From Watersipora subatra (Eukaryota; Bryozoa; Gymnolaemata; Cheilostomatida; Watersiporidae): 64,000 nt of DNA. Where the stretch lies: assembly GCF_963576615.1 (NCBI RefSeq), contig NC_088714.1, forward strand, positions 46,781,772 to 46,845,771, in the 5' to 3' direction. Shown here piece after piece: positions 25,901-34,600 of the stretch (the first letter of the stretch is position 1; every line of letters starts with the position of its first letter). The position numbers and the translations under genes were made by a program. The notes beneath the pieces were generated by a model, which was given only the letters and a program-made list of their open reading frames with translations, had not been told where the DNA came from and ran no database searches.

Positions 25901-28817
25901 TGGCACACAAGTCACTCATTGGCAGCAAAGATTTATAACTTGGTTTTGAGTCACAAATGATAAAGTAAAAGGTTTTTAGTTAAATTCTCTCTTTAGCAAG
26001 TTAATATAAACCGTAAAACCTCTAATTGAACGCCACCTCTATTTGACCACTACAAGGGAAGGGTTGAAAAATAGAGTGCCATGGCGTTCAATTAGATGAT
26101 TTACGGTAAATGTTAGTACTAAATAAAAAGCTCAAAATCATTAAACTATTAATTTGTGACAAATTTCTTCTAACTATGAACTGATGGAATGTTGACACCT
26201 TTTGTAGGTTGTTTAAAGTGCTATATTTGTTGTAAGGGATTTAAGAAATATCACTGATCATAAAACTACCTACTATGACCCTAACAGTAGTAAACATTCC
26301 TTATTGCTATTTTCCATATTCTTTCTATCAAAGGCCTTGACAACCCACTGTATGATGAGGATAGAGACATAGTGAGTGTACAACTGGAGATGATGCCATC
26401 TTCAATCCACCCTACTGCCTCGAACGTAACTACCAGCAGTGGAAAGAAATCGCAACGAAAGAAGAAGGTGTCTAAAGGATTTGATAACCCTATCTTCTTT
26501 GATTCTAAGGTAGGTTTCAAATTAAATTGACAGTGGTGTGTTGGGATGTCAATTACAGCATGATTAGACCCTAATGAGTTCTTGCAGACGCGTGTAATGC
26601 CAAGACAAGAAATACCACCAATCAAGGTTGAGGCTGAATATATTTACACCAGTATACTGTTGCAGATTTTTACCTAAATACCGTACTTTTCAGACTATTA
26701 GCAGCTACTTTTTTTGATGTTTTGAGCCATGCAGCTTATATAAGGGTTGTTTCACTGCTAGGGCGCATTAACCGGAATCTTCGGTTAGTGCGCCTCTAGT
26801 GTTGAAAGAAAAAACGAACCAATGCCTAACGGGTACTGTTCCGTTAGACACTAGGTTAAAAAGCGTCGGTTAATACAGAACAGTGCCTAATGACACTGAT
26901 CCGTTTTAACCAGCAAAGTTGCTGCCGTGTTAAACACCACCATCCTGATTTTTGCGGCCTATACAAAAGGATCGGCCTATGTATTGTTTTATTATCATAT
27001 TTTTTTAAAAATAAAGCAGATGCGGCTTATATAGGAGTGCGGTTAATAGTCCGAAAAGTACGGTAGGTTGTTTCAAGTCATCAATGAGAGAGTGAATTAT
27101 CGTACTTTGATGACAAATGCGAGTAGGTATTTGTCATCAAAGCATCTCTAGCATACTGCCTGTATGTTGAGAAGCAACTAATTTGTTGAAACATATCAAA
27201 TGTCATGGATAAGCAAATGTTCAGCAATCAATGCTAAAAATAAAAAAGCTATATATTTTATTCATGACAAAAAATAAGTAAGAATGTAGTGTAGTAGTAT
27301 TATATTTTCAATTCTAGCACAACAAGTAAATGAATTCTACATGAGTTTATATATATATGTACTTTACTAGCTGTGCTACCCAGCATTGCCCGGGCAATAA
27401 AAAACCTTTGGTCAAAAAATTGATTTGTATTTAACATATAACAACATTTGCCATTCTAACTTTGAAAAAAAAATATCGTGAGAAAAGTGTTTTGTGTAAT
27501 TGAAATAAGTTAAGAGAGAAAATAAAAACAACTGTAAAGGTTTCCAAACTTTGTCAAACAATTTTTAACCTTCATATCATGAGGAAAATGTTTCGTGCAG
27601 GTCAAATAAATTTAAAAAAAATAAAACAGCTACAAAAAGTTTTAGATGTAAATGTGAAATAATTAGCAAATAATAGCTAAATTAAATAGGTTTTGCTACT
27701 AATACATCATTGCGTGTGAACATGGAAGACCGAGTATGATGTCTGCTTAGCTTACCGCCAGTCGAGGCGGTTCATGTTTTTTCAAGCGCTATCGTTGCAC
27801 AAACAATAACTCTGTGATTTTGGCTGGACATGTCTGAGTTCAGTGACGGTGAGTCCAGTGACATGTCTGAGTCCAGTGACAGGTGAGTCCAGTGACAGGT
27901 GAGACCAGTGACAGGTGAGACCAGTGACAGGTGAGACCAGTGACAGGTGACCTCGGTGACTCTTGTACAACTACATCCCATTTGAGCTATTTTGGAAAGA
28001 GAATCCAAACTAAGGCGGTCTCACGTGGCTGCGATTAACTGTCCGTTTTTGAGCTTTTAAGAGCTTGTAATCACATTTCCACATATTTTGCACCTACAAC
28101 ACAACAGAGTAAGACATGGTGAATCTTTTGATACCAAATAACTGTAATGTGAATTTTGTTGCAAGTCAACCTTTAAGTGCGGATGTCATTTTGGTCACCA
28201 CCAGTGGACTTTTTCGGGAATTGAACCATAACCTGTTGCTTGCAGGTCAGACCACTAGCCCTCAACTGTTTGCTAGTCAGTCACTGATGTATACGCCCAA
28301 CAGTCAGGACAACTCTATTTTTTTGTATTTAATGCTTTGCCGAAATACCTTTCAGTGGTTAAACTTGTTCAGTAAATGTGAAGCCTTATGAATTGTGAAA
28401 TTACAAAATCGAATTAATTGCTTATAAATGCGATGTGAATGTTAGCTAATATGATATTATCTGTTTGATCATGTTTATTACATGTAGGGCGAGACAGTGG
28501 AGACGTTGGGCTCGAGTAATGAACAAAAACAGATGTTCGAAAATCCGCTGTACGACGAGGCTTTTTCATCAGAAGGTGGACAGATTGGTGAGAACTTCAT
28601 GTAAAGTTGCGCCCGTCTATCTTGTGGTGAATTCTAATTGCATTCTGACATTTAAGTAGATTTTTGGAGGCAAGAGTAATTATATTAGAGTATATTCAAG
28701 GTGTAAGTTTGTGTTAAATTATAACACCTTTAATAAATAAAGTGTTTAATTTGTTGCACTTTTTCTGGTTTACAAGCAGCTGCCAAGATGAATATACCGA
28801 AGATCCCGCTAGTATGA
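1768..28817 (+). CDS. AMN: Amnionless (AMN) homologue, complete multi-exon gene
   Basis: Amnionless anchors cubilin in the membrane and drives clathrin-mediated uptake of its ligands. Exons: 1768-1959, 2615-2711, 3666-3784, 4873-4998, 5602-5708, 11024-11166, 12757-12845, 14229-14364, 15435-16013, 17493-17570, 17763-17910, 19767-19858, 26334-26509, 28488-28587, 28780-28817. All borders are GT-AG, phases join, and the sum is 2220 nt (739 aa). The N-terminus (VYKRW, TDFDNPNNW, PC, FFP) matches the family start; VPCLTDDVLFP and a C-rich module around residues 214-262 match the known ectodomain. Then come a Thr/Ser stalk, one membrane helix (about 580-604) and a 135-residue tail with three NPxY/F motifs. 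The signal peptide from this ATG is short (about 15 residues), so an upstream exon joined at the AG before 1762 is possible. Vertebrate AMN is about 450 aa; the extra length is mostly stalk and tail. Family call firm; the last exon is inferred. Confidence 0.88.
2858..2955 (+). repeat. 24-bp AT-rich tandem repeat
   Basis: About four copies of a unit built on TTGATATATATAATTGATAT lie in AMN intron 2. The 24-bp period is a multiple of three, so a frame stays open, but the content is low-complexity and non-coding. Confidence 0.8.
3893..4800 (+). repeat. 49-bp minisatellite, about 18 copies
   Basis: The unit is AATCATAGGTAGAGTATCAT followed by GTTATAGATTAGATGATATACATACTAGT. It is repeated with scattered substitutions and a few indels over about 0.9 kb. 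It fills most of AMN intron 3, ending just before exon 4. Later copies are more diverged at the 3' edge. Confidence 0.9.
4873..4998 (+). CDS. AMN: AMN exon 4: conserved ectodomain core
   Basis: The acceptor was placed at tccatcacag|GTG because VPCLTDDVLFP then aligns with the VPC-x2-DDV-x-FP block of amnionless. The donor is AACCAG|gtaagc and both ends are phase 0. The longer open frame upstream is intronic. Confidence 0.83.
6715..7618. mobile_element. Foldback element with long inverted arms
   Basis: The left arm (about 6715-6900) and right arm (about 7410-7618) are inverted copies carrying TTTGGTATCAAAAGATTCAC, ATGTGGAAAT and ATTACAAGCTC. Ends read GTTTTACTTGCAA and TTGCAAGTAAAC. Single-arm copies occur at 27968-28172, 40245-41215 (interrupted) and 48155-48280. 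It looks like a non-autonomous DNA transposon (MITE); no coding capacity is seen. Confidence 0.68.
8328..8468. mobile_element. Short mariner-like MITE
   Basis: The ends ACAGGGTGGTGTTCCAAAATGATGTATGCACTCT and AGAGTGTATACATTATTTTAGGACACTCTGT are an inverted pair over about 30 bp. Total length is about 140 bp with an AT-rich centre. The ACAGGGTG-type terminus is typical of mariner-derived MITEs; a TA duplication could not be fixed. Confidence 0.6.
8800..9310 (+). repeat. Dispersed repeat, intact counterpart of the hAT target
   Basis: The sequence from GGAACTATTGTCTGTCTGTA to GTCACACACAAGTCACTC is found again at about 20540-21213 plus 25743-25925, where the hAT transposon has split it. No coding signal is seen. 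Confidence 0.55.
9740..10095 (+). repeat. Dispersed tRNA-derived composite repeat, copy 2
   Basis: The copy has the same order as the one at 575-1071: TGCCTGGCTTTGCACAAGTA region, CTAGTAACTTACTATAATAAGAGCC, a tRNA-like head near 9955-10010, GCTATAACTGGA, and GAGGATTTATATAGAC. A second tRNA-like stretch lies at about 9596-9666. It lies in AMN intron 5. Confidence 0.55.
11024..11166 (+). CDS. AMN: AMN exon 6: cysteine-rich (VWC-like) module
   Basis: The exon encodes a cysteine-rich block: VCGDPAGCYCG, then ICDYVGPCPTAYCH, then GHCCAICG. The spacing matches the cysteine-rich module of vertebrate amnionless (PSGCVCG...CP-x2-ACH...QCCDLCG). Phase 2 in, phase 1 out, donor TGTG|gtgagt. It is separated from exon 5 by an intron of about 5.3 kb that holds a foldback element, a small MITE and tRNA-derived repeats. 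Confidence 0.88.
11600..11870 (+). repeat. Dispersed repeat shared with 13145-13430
   Basis: Both copies share GAATGATAAGCTG, ATATTTATGACATCATTTCC, TTTAGTTTAAAGCCTTA and GTGATTGGCTCCTT in the same order. This indicates a duplicated or transposed unit of about 250 bp in AMN introns 6 and 7. The first copy begins with an inverted GTTCACTTG...CAGGTGAAC motif. Confidence 0.6.
12190..12620 (+). repeat. About 20-bp minisatellite in AMN intron 6
   Basis: Degenerate repeats of CTTATCCATAGAGTTTGTT fill this stretch, with units varying between 18 and 22 bp. Confidence 0.85.
12845..12990 (+). repeat. About 46-bp tandem repeat starting at an exon edge
   Basis: Three to four copies of TTCAGAATAAGGTATGCTAG plus AGGTACCTGGTTTAAATGTA begin immediately downstream of AMN exon 7. 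Several copies contain AAGGTATG, so they repeat the donor-like AAG|GTA of the exon (12843-12848). Confidence 0.8.
13145..13430 (+). repeat. Second copy of the 250-bp dispersed repeat
   Basis: It is collinear with 11600-11870 with substitutions. It is followed at 13456-13530 by a tRNA-like sequence (CAGCCTTGGTGTAGCGGTC ... GGTCAGGGTTTAATTCCC) that is probably a SINE head rather than a functional tRNA. Confidence 0.55.
15435..16013 (+). CDS. AMN: AMN exon 9: Thr/Ser-rich mucin-like stalk
   Basis: A 579-nt exon encodes about 193 residues dominated by Thr and Ser, with a core of ACT/ACC triplet runs and Pro every few residues (for example PTTTTT repeats). Such stretches are normally densely O-glycosylated and rigid. 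It lies between the folded ectodomain and the membrane helix, so it should hold the head away from the cell surface. The antisense open frame here is the mirror of the ACN repeats and is not a gene. Copy number may vary between individuals because the core is a tandem repeat. Confidence 0.82.
16212..16645 (+). repeat. Dispersed tRNA-derived composite repeat, copy 3
   Basis: It starts near CCGGCGTTGCACGGGCAATA and continues through a tRNA-like head (about 16485-16555) to GCTATAGCTGGACATACGG and TGAAATTTATATGTACAGAT. It lies in AMN intron 9. Confidence 0.58.
16980..17062 (+). repeat. 80-bp repeat shared with 36290-36364
   Basis: TGAGCAATCTTTATTGTGGT, AATCAATAGTCAT, TTTTACAACA and CACAAGGTACCAC occur in the same order at both places, in AMN intron 9 and dUTPase intron 1. 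Class unknown. Confidence 0.65.
17763..17910 (+). CDS. AMN: AMN exon 11: transmembrane segment
   Basis: After a Ser-rich linker, the exon encodes a hydrophobic helix of about 25 residues (GSIIAIVLIVICTILIGSIC onward), ending in CYIFR at the cytoplasmic face. Cysteines near the inner leaflet are possible palmitoylation sites. Phase 1 in, phase 2 out, donor TTCAG|gtagac. Confidence 0.87.
21322..22383 (+). mobile_element. Internally deleted piggyBac element
   Basis: The element starts CCCTTTCGCGGGCAG and ends with the inverted CTGCGAAAGGG. It is bounded by TTAA at 21318-21321 and 22384-22387, the target that piggyBac duplicates. Length is 1062 bp. It lies inside the hAT element and touches the foldback MITE at 22388. 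Confidence 0.85.
21676..22149 (+). pseudogene. piggyBac transposase, N- and C-terminal parts only
   Basis: A 157-codon frame carries an acidic Ser/Asp-rich N-terminus, then FTPVDAQPVEYFEKFFEP. It passes straight to WCKDCDVGLSKGECFRKYH, the C-terminal cysteine-rich zinc module. The catalytic DDD core (roughly 400 residues in full elements) is missing, so it cannot transpose on its own. It could still make a small DNA-binding peptide; this is unproven. Confidence 0.8.
22388..23135. mobile_element. Foldback MITE with about 300-bp arms, copy 1
   Basis: Ends are ACCATAACTGTCACGAACAA and its inverted partner TTGTTCGTGACATTTATGGT. Arms of about 300 bp share GTCTCAAAAACAACACGATC-type sequence and flank a short centre. 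TTAA borders both sides (22384-22387, 23136-23139). A second copy lies at 40302-41091. No intact gene. Confidence 0.8.
23270..25078 (+). pseudogene. hAT transposase, frame broken by two TGA codons
   Basis: One frame runs from ATG 23270 to the stop at 25076-25078 (603 codons) and is interrupted only by TGA at 23309-23311 and 23858-23860. The start carries PKKRKV, a nuclear-signal-like basic cluster. Next come a zinc-finger pattern (CLIC...H-x4-H), a catalytic region (LDESNDVKDTAQL, TTDGSPNLTGKN) and a C-terminal dimerisation segment (STYVCEQTFSIMN). It resembles the GTF2IRD2/Charlie-related hAT group. At both breaks relatives usually have Arg, so CGA-to-TGA decay is the simplest reading. Only two lesions in 1.8 kb suggests recent loss of function. 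Confidence 0.85.
26334..26509 (+). CDS. AMN: AMN exon 13: cytoplasmic tail with two NPxY/F motifs
   Basis: It encodes LDNPLY near its start and FDNPIF near its end (about residues 637-642 and 685-690). FxNPxF/Y motifs of amnionless bind Dab2/ARH adaptors for endocytosis. A basic stretch (KKSQRKKK) lies between the motifs. The acceptor in phase 1 joins exon 12 as TKGLDNPLY, which resembles SKGFDNPIF at the other end, suggesting an old internal duplication. Confidence 0.87.
26681..27063. mobile_element. Inverted-repeat MITE with TA borders
   Basis: Ends CCGTACTTTTCAGACTATTA and TAATAGTCCGAAAAGTACGG are inverted and each is flanked by TA. GCAGCTTATATAAGG/GCGGCTTATATAGG form a second paired block. 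An inner hairpin (GGCGCATTAACC...GGTTAGTGCGCC) sits near 26760. It resembles Tc1/mariner-type MITEs and lies in AMN intron 13. Confidence 0.75.
27368..27715 (+). repeat. Dispersed repeat, CTAGCTGTGCTACCCAGCAT type, copy 1
   Basis: It starts with a GC-rich head (TACCCAGCATTGCCCGGGCA), then AT-rich sequence containing AACATATAACAACATTTGCC and GAAAATAAAAACAACTGTAA. The same order occurs at 46658-46915 and 53927-54285. The class is unknown. Confidence 0.65.
27836..27960 (+). repeat. 17-bp tandem repeat
   Basis: Six to seven units of GACCAGTGACAGGTGA and variants (GTCCAGTGACATGTCT). It lies in AMN intron 13 beside a foldback-element arm (27968-28172). Confidence 0.85.
28488..28587 (+). CDS. AMN: AMN exon 14: third NPxY motif; alternative end
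   Basis: It encodes QMFENPLYDEAF, a third endocytic motif. The frame can end in two ways. Splicing at CAGATTG|gtgaga to an exon at 28780-28817, behind a strong pyrimidine tract and CAG, adds about 12 residues. Reading through the donor reaches TAA at 28602-28604 after five residues. Both keep the motif. Confidence 0.8.
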
Positions 28818-30290
28818 TCCTTCAGTTCTGTTCGATAATTTTATCCTGATATTATTTAATCTAATATATTTAATATACAGTATTAAATCCTGATTTTAGA
28901 TATTATTACTGAAAACTATTATTAAGAACTATATTATTAAAGAACTATATTATTAAGAACTGAGAACTATATTATTAAAGAACGTGGTGTGAGGTTTACA
29001 AATTTCAACACACACCTGCTCACTGTTAGCAAACTCACATGTAGCCTGCTCATATAAAACCACCACATATAAATTAATAAATTTACTTATATATTTAATA
29101 TATTGATGCATTGAATTATATTATAACGTAAATTATATATAATATATTATATACCAAAATAAAATAATATATTATATAAATTAGATAATATATATTCTAT
29201 TAATATATTAAATGTTCATATACATGTATATATACATACATGTACAGTATATACTGTCAAAGTAAGTAATTATTTGAAAGATAATTGCCTAAGCGCATAG
29301 AGCTAATACATGTAAAGAGTTATCAAAAAGTGAATGAGCCAATTCTATTAATAATTTGAAAAATAGTTCATTTCTATTATCAGTTTCAAGGATACAGTCT
29401 TTCCTCTCATCATGATGTATTTGGAGAACAGTCTGATTAGAGGAAAGACTGCATCCTTGAAACTGACAATAGCTGAAAGTGGAGTACAAACTATTCTTCA
29501 TACCAAATTTTGGATTGACTAATGTATTTATTCAGTATTCAATACACCTTCAAAAGGGTATAGTGGAACATCAATAACTTGTTAAGGTGTAACTTTACAA
29601 TAGCAACCATGGCCTACTGTCTAGCATATCCGGTTTGGGTTAAATTCCCAAGAAAGGTCACTGGCTTCACCAGAAAGGGTGTTTTACTTTGAACTGCTCT
29701 TTCTGCCAAATGCGCAGTGCAAATCAGTTAACCAGGCAAGCAATGACCTAAAGAGGCAGTCAGGCTAATTTTTTGTTTATTTGATGTGTATGTAGAGTCG
29801 TCTGCTCAATATTTCTGTATTACTGGTTTCATTTGGTTATTTATTATTGTCATCATATTGTAAAACTTATGAATTCTGCAGACAGTAAAAACTTCAAAAG
29901 ACGCCGAATCATAAGATCATTTATGACCTGCTGGGCTGGATTCCTTATCTGATTATATGTATTACAAAAACTTCGATTATTCAGTTTTGGAGTTATGCCC
30001 TCTTTACCTTAGTGAGGATTCTACACACCTTGAGATACAAATTCACTAGAGATACAATCTGCCTTGCTAGAATACAAACTAATACTGTAAACAGCCACTT
30101 GTAGACAACAATCAATGATGTGCTGTGAAAAGCGTGTGCAAATGTGAAATCCTCTGCTGGCTGTACACGCCAGTCACAAATGCTAGAAGTCGATACTGAA
30201 ATACAAAGTGACAAGATTTGTTAAGCTGTAGCCTATTTATACCTTCATCAATACCAATTTTCTTGCAGCATTTCATTAAGTACTAATATT
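28818..30290. other. Intergenic, no gene seen
   Basis: Downstream of AMN the sequence is very AT-rich with TATA-type palindromes. It includes an imperfect 34-bp inverted repeat at 29374-29471 (CAAGGATACAGTCTTTCCTC against GAGGAAAGACTGCATCCTTG). A tRNA-like SINE remnant lies near 29595-29680. Confidence 0.6.
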
Positions 30291-30307
30291 ATGCTACTTT
30301 TTTCAGT

Positions 30308-30530
30308 GAACCTGTTGTCATGTTGTTCAGTATATCACTTCTGTTGTCATGTTGTTCAGTATATCACTTCTGTTGTCATGTTGTTCAGTATATCCCTTCT
30401 GTTGTCATGTTGTTCAGTATATCACTTCTGTTGTCATGTTGTTCAGTATATCACTTCTGTTGTCATGTTGTTCAGTATATCACTTCTGTTGTCATGTTGT
30501 TCAGTATATCACTTCTGTTGTCATGTTGCG
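30308..30530 (+). repeat. 29-bp tandem repeat, eight near-identical copies
   Basis: The unit is TGTTGTTCAGTATATCACTT plus CTGTTGTCA. Copies differ by at most one base. Because 29 is not a multiple of three and the unit lacks stops, all three plus frames stay open, giving false overlapping frames. Confidence 0.92.
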
Positions 30531-30979
30531 GGTTGCACTAGAGCTGATACAAGTGGTTATCTAACAGTCTTCAGCGAGTTGTTCCATGAGTTGTTCTATG
30601 TACATGCCTGAGCTACTCATCTTAATATCTGCAGAATATCTTGGCCATTTGCTCATCTATTCCCTAAGATTTAGAAGGAAGAACTGAACTATGAGTATTT
30701 TTCAATGACGAGGCATAAACCGACTGACTGACTATAGGAAGGTAGCAAATTATCTCTCAAATAGTTTGAAACAAAGATTAGAACTTCTGACTTGCCAAGT
30801 CACTACCACTGCCAGCTTCTCATCATGAATGTTTCTTATTGTATCATGATGCTCACAGCAGTGCTTCAAAAACTGCTTTAAAAAAAGCCATACGCTTACT
30901 AAAAGAGCGTTACTAGTGTGAAAAATACAATGCAAATTCATCTTCTTGAAAAAAACATTATCAGTAACAAAAGGTAACT

Positions 30980-31051
30980 TTCCCAGACGGGGAATCGAAC
31001 CCCGGCCACGGCGGTGAGAGCGCCGGATCCTAACCACTAGACCACCTGGGA
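30980..31051 (-). tRNA. tRNA-Glu (anticodon CTC)
   Basis: Read on the minus strand, the 72-nt sequence starts TCCCAGGTGGTCTAGTGGTT and folds as a standard tRNA. The anticodon loop CTCTCAC sits on a CGGCG/CGCCG stem, the T-arm is CGGGG-TTCGATT-CCCCG, the acceptor has seven pairs, and the discriminator is A. It is very close to the animal tRNA-Glu consensus. A TTTT run about 8 nt downstream fits Pol III termination. No intron. Confidence 0.96.
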
Positions 31052-31549
31052 AGCCGATGCAATAAGTGACTCAAACAATGTATATTAATAGTCTCAGCTC
31101 TTGACCACTCAGTAAGTCATCAAATACGCCGAACAATATTGTTGACTATAAAAATGCTTCATTATTACTTACTAGCATGCCATAGAGACAGCGTTTAAGC
31201 AAACTAAGTAAGTATATCATTTTAATATACACCATCTTATTGTGAGTAAAGATCTTATTATTTCCAAATAAGACAAATGATACCGCAATAACGGTAAAAT
31301 ATTTTATATACATGTGTGAGATTATGTAAAAAGACTGGAGATACCTTTGAGATACATTGAAGCGAAATAGGCAGTTAATTTTTACAAAGTCTGTATAAAA
31401 ATCTCATCATCTACAGTTCTAGCTATCACATAGGTAAATTATTACAAAGTGAATTATGCTTATATAAAACTAGACAAAGTACTAAAGCTACTATGCCAAA
31501 ATATGTACACATTGGGCAAGGTTTCAGAGAACAAGGTGAATACGATCAG

Positions 31550-31678
31550 TTAGTTCTTGCCAGTTGAGCCATATCCTGCCCCACCCCTTTCTGTTTCTGA
31601 CAGAGAGTCCACCTCTTTTAAATCTGGGTAGAAGATTCTCTCACAAATTAGTTGGGCGATTCTATCTCCTTTTTTCAC
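31550..31678 (-). CDS. DUT: dUTPase exon 3: motifs 4 and 5, C-terminus
   Basis: It encodes [18 protein letters not shown] through GSTGKN and TAA at 31552-31550. The mobile C-terminal Gly-rich motif 5 that closes over the nucleotide is intact. Confidence 0.93.
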   Translation of the reverse strand: MKKGDRIAQLICERIFYPDLKEVDSLSETERGGAGYGSTGKN

Positions 31679-34600
31679 CTGCAATGACACAAAAACAATA
31701 ACAAACTAATAATAAAGACTATCCCATAGCATTCTCGTTGGCAAACTAGCAAACCTGGGTTTCTAAGCTAAACTGGGAACACACAAAGGCATTGTGTGAG
31801 AATCCAGCTGGCCCAACCAGAGAACCCAGGAAGTAGACGGAGCCAAATAGAATATGTGAAGGGGCGCAGATGCTCCTTCCTTCAGGGAGCTATTCATTAG
31901 CTACAGAGCGGACATCAACGGAAGGATAGAGATAAAATAGGACGGCCTCATTATATCAATACAGTTTCCTGCACACCTTACTGGATTGACAGGTATATTC
32001 ATTATACCTTGACAAGGGCTGGTGACGTTACAGAGGCTAGTACAGGGTAAGAGCGATCTTTTATGGTGCAGTGAAACTTCTACTTACAAAAAACTCTACA
32101 GGTGCATATGTAAAGTTATGAAACGCCTTTTGGAAAAAATTATGCCTCGACTTACAAAAGCTATTATCAGACATATGAAAGGCCTTTCCTAATTTGGCCC
32201 GTTTGTTAGTTTTGTCACTTTGTCCGTTTGCTACCCGTGGGTGTGACTGCGTCTCACTCAGTTCCTTTTATTAGCGAAAGTCGGTAAATGGGTGTTTTTT
32301 TTCCTTCGTAGTATAATTTGGAGTTATCCTTTAATGCATACAGAGTAAGACAACTTTGGTTTATAGCAATTCAAGTTCTGGATTTTTGCCTGATGGGGAT
32401 TTTTTAGTTTGTCGATGTCAATACATTGAATCTTTCAGCTAACATTCACATTTATTGTGAACAGTACAAAACCAAAACGAGAATACAACTCCCTTCTCTC
32501 CTGACAGCCGTCCTCCCACCCCAGTCATTTCTTAGCCTCATCTAGATGGCCAACGTCAGACAAACTGTTATAGGTTTTATTCATTTCTCTGCTTTTTCTT
32601 TTTCAATGTGTACTTTCGAGATCTATTATGTAGTAATACTAGCTGAATACCCGGCGTCACACAGGTAATAGAAGAATTTACTAATGAATTTGAGTAACTC
32701 ACCTGAAAAGATCTACTAAAATCTTTATTGAAACAATACCCGCATTTGGGCCAGCTTAACGATTATTACGTGTTATGGTCAAAGTTGTCAACTTCCAGCA
32801 AGCACTTTAACAGTGAGTATCTTATCTTACCCAATGTAATGACAATTTGCCAAATGAATCCCAATGTATTCTGTGTAGCTTAATAATTAAATTCGCAGCG
32901 CTTAGATCTGAAGGTCTGGAAATCAAATCCAGTGGTGTGGGGAATTTTAATTGCTATATTTTAATTGCTATAACTGGACACAGGGTTTGAAAAAAAGACA
33001 AACAATGAGATTCATATATATATATATATAGATGAGTCTAACATGTATTTTTAACAGGTTTTCACCATTACAATATAATTTATACAAATGTTATACCTGA
33101 GTTCTGTGAACAGATTAGGGCATTTATATGGTAAAATCAGTTCCACTTATGACACAGCTTCCAGAATGAATACTGTCAGAACTAGAAGTTTGACTATATA
33201 TAAGAACCGATCGTTTTGGGTGGTTTTTAAGGCTGCTTATGAGAATGGCTATATAGACCAATGCGAGCTTCCGAAGGCATCAATGTAGCCCACATCTTAT
33301 TGGCTAGTTTTTTAGTCATGATACACCAATCATTGTGTGCTTTGAAAAAGTTTCAGGGGTCTTTTTACCCCTATGAAAGAAAAGCAAAATTTAAAAAATA
33401 GCTAACACAACTTCGTTTGTCAACATGCAGCAGGTGTATATATGTAGGCCTAAATTCCTTTTTCAACCATGGCAAATCATTTTCTGTGTGTCCAAACTTT
33501 TTCACACATGTAGAACGGCAACAAAGCACATATTCTGACATTTACAAATCCAAATTATTTTACACTTGCCTGATAATCTTCTGTGTTGAAGTTGAACAAT
33601 ATGACACCGACATTGCCTCTGTAATCGGCATCTATAACCCCGGCACCAGTATCTAGAAAATGTTTATGGGCGAGGCCCGAGCGAGGAGCCACCCGACCAT
33701 AGCATCCTTGAGGGAGCTCTATTTGTATGTCTGTCTTCACCAAGCACTTGCCTTTAGCAGGCACCAAGCAGTCATATGCGCTGTAAACAGAGAAAGCTAT
33801 GTTGTTAGCAAGCTATAAAAGATGTCTTAGTGTATGATGTCATAGTGTATTGGTTTGCTAAATAATGTTTATTTGAATAACAATAGCATTGTTACAGTGA
33901 ATCTGCAGCGGATGCTAACAATCATAACACATCTGTTTCACGTGAGAACATAATTAAAACGGCATAACTTCAAGTTATGCATACCAGTTGGGGATCAAAT
34001 TAACAGTTATTATCATTTTTGCACATGTAAGGTAAACCGATTGAAACTTTGCTCATAAAATATCTAAACACTAAAGAAACAGGTAGTGAAGCTCCCAATC
34101 TTGAAAGTTTTTTTTGAGAGAGAACAGAAACCATAGATCTCGTAGACTGCAGGTTTTGGTCATGCTCTGTTTTGTTTTGTCAGTCGCAAATAAACATAAC
34201 ACAAGTGAATGGAATATTCACTCGGTTTTTTCAGAAGCATTTCAATTCAACGAGGACTCATAAGCGACTATGACCCATAGGGCAAGTGACTACGACCCCA
34301 TAGGACAAGTGACTACGACCCCATAAAACAAGTGACTATGACCCAATAGGACAACTGACTATGACCCCATAGGACAAGTGATTACAACTCCATGGAACAA
34401 ATGACTATGAAACCATAGGACTAGTGACTACAACCCCATAGGACAAGTGACTATGACCCCATAGAACAAATGACTACGACCCCATAGGACAAGTGACTAC
34501 ATCCCTTATAGTACAAGTGACTATGACTCCGTAGGACAAGTGACTAGGACCCCATAGGTCAAGTGACTATGACCCATTGGTCAAGTGACTATGACCCCAA

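Noticed and set aside
30308..30530. CRISPR-like array
   Set aside because: Contiguous tandem units without unique spacers, in an animal genome.
30291..30611. Overlapping frames with repeated SISLLLSCCSVYHFCC peptides
   Set aside because: Produced by a stop-free 29-bp tandem repeat that keeps every frame open; no gene signals.
30750..31037. Minus-strand open frame of 95 codons
   Set aside because: It overlaps the tRNA-Glu gene and has no protein-like features outside it.
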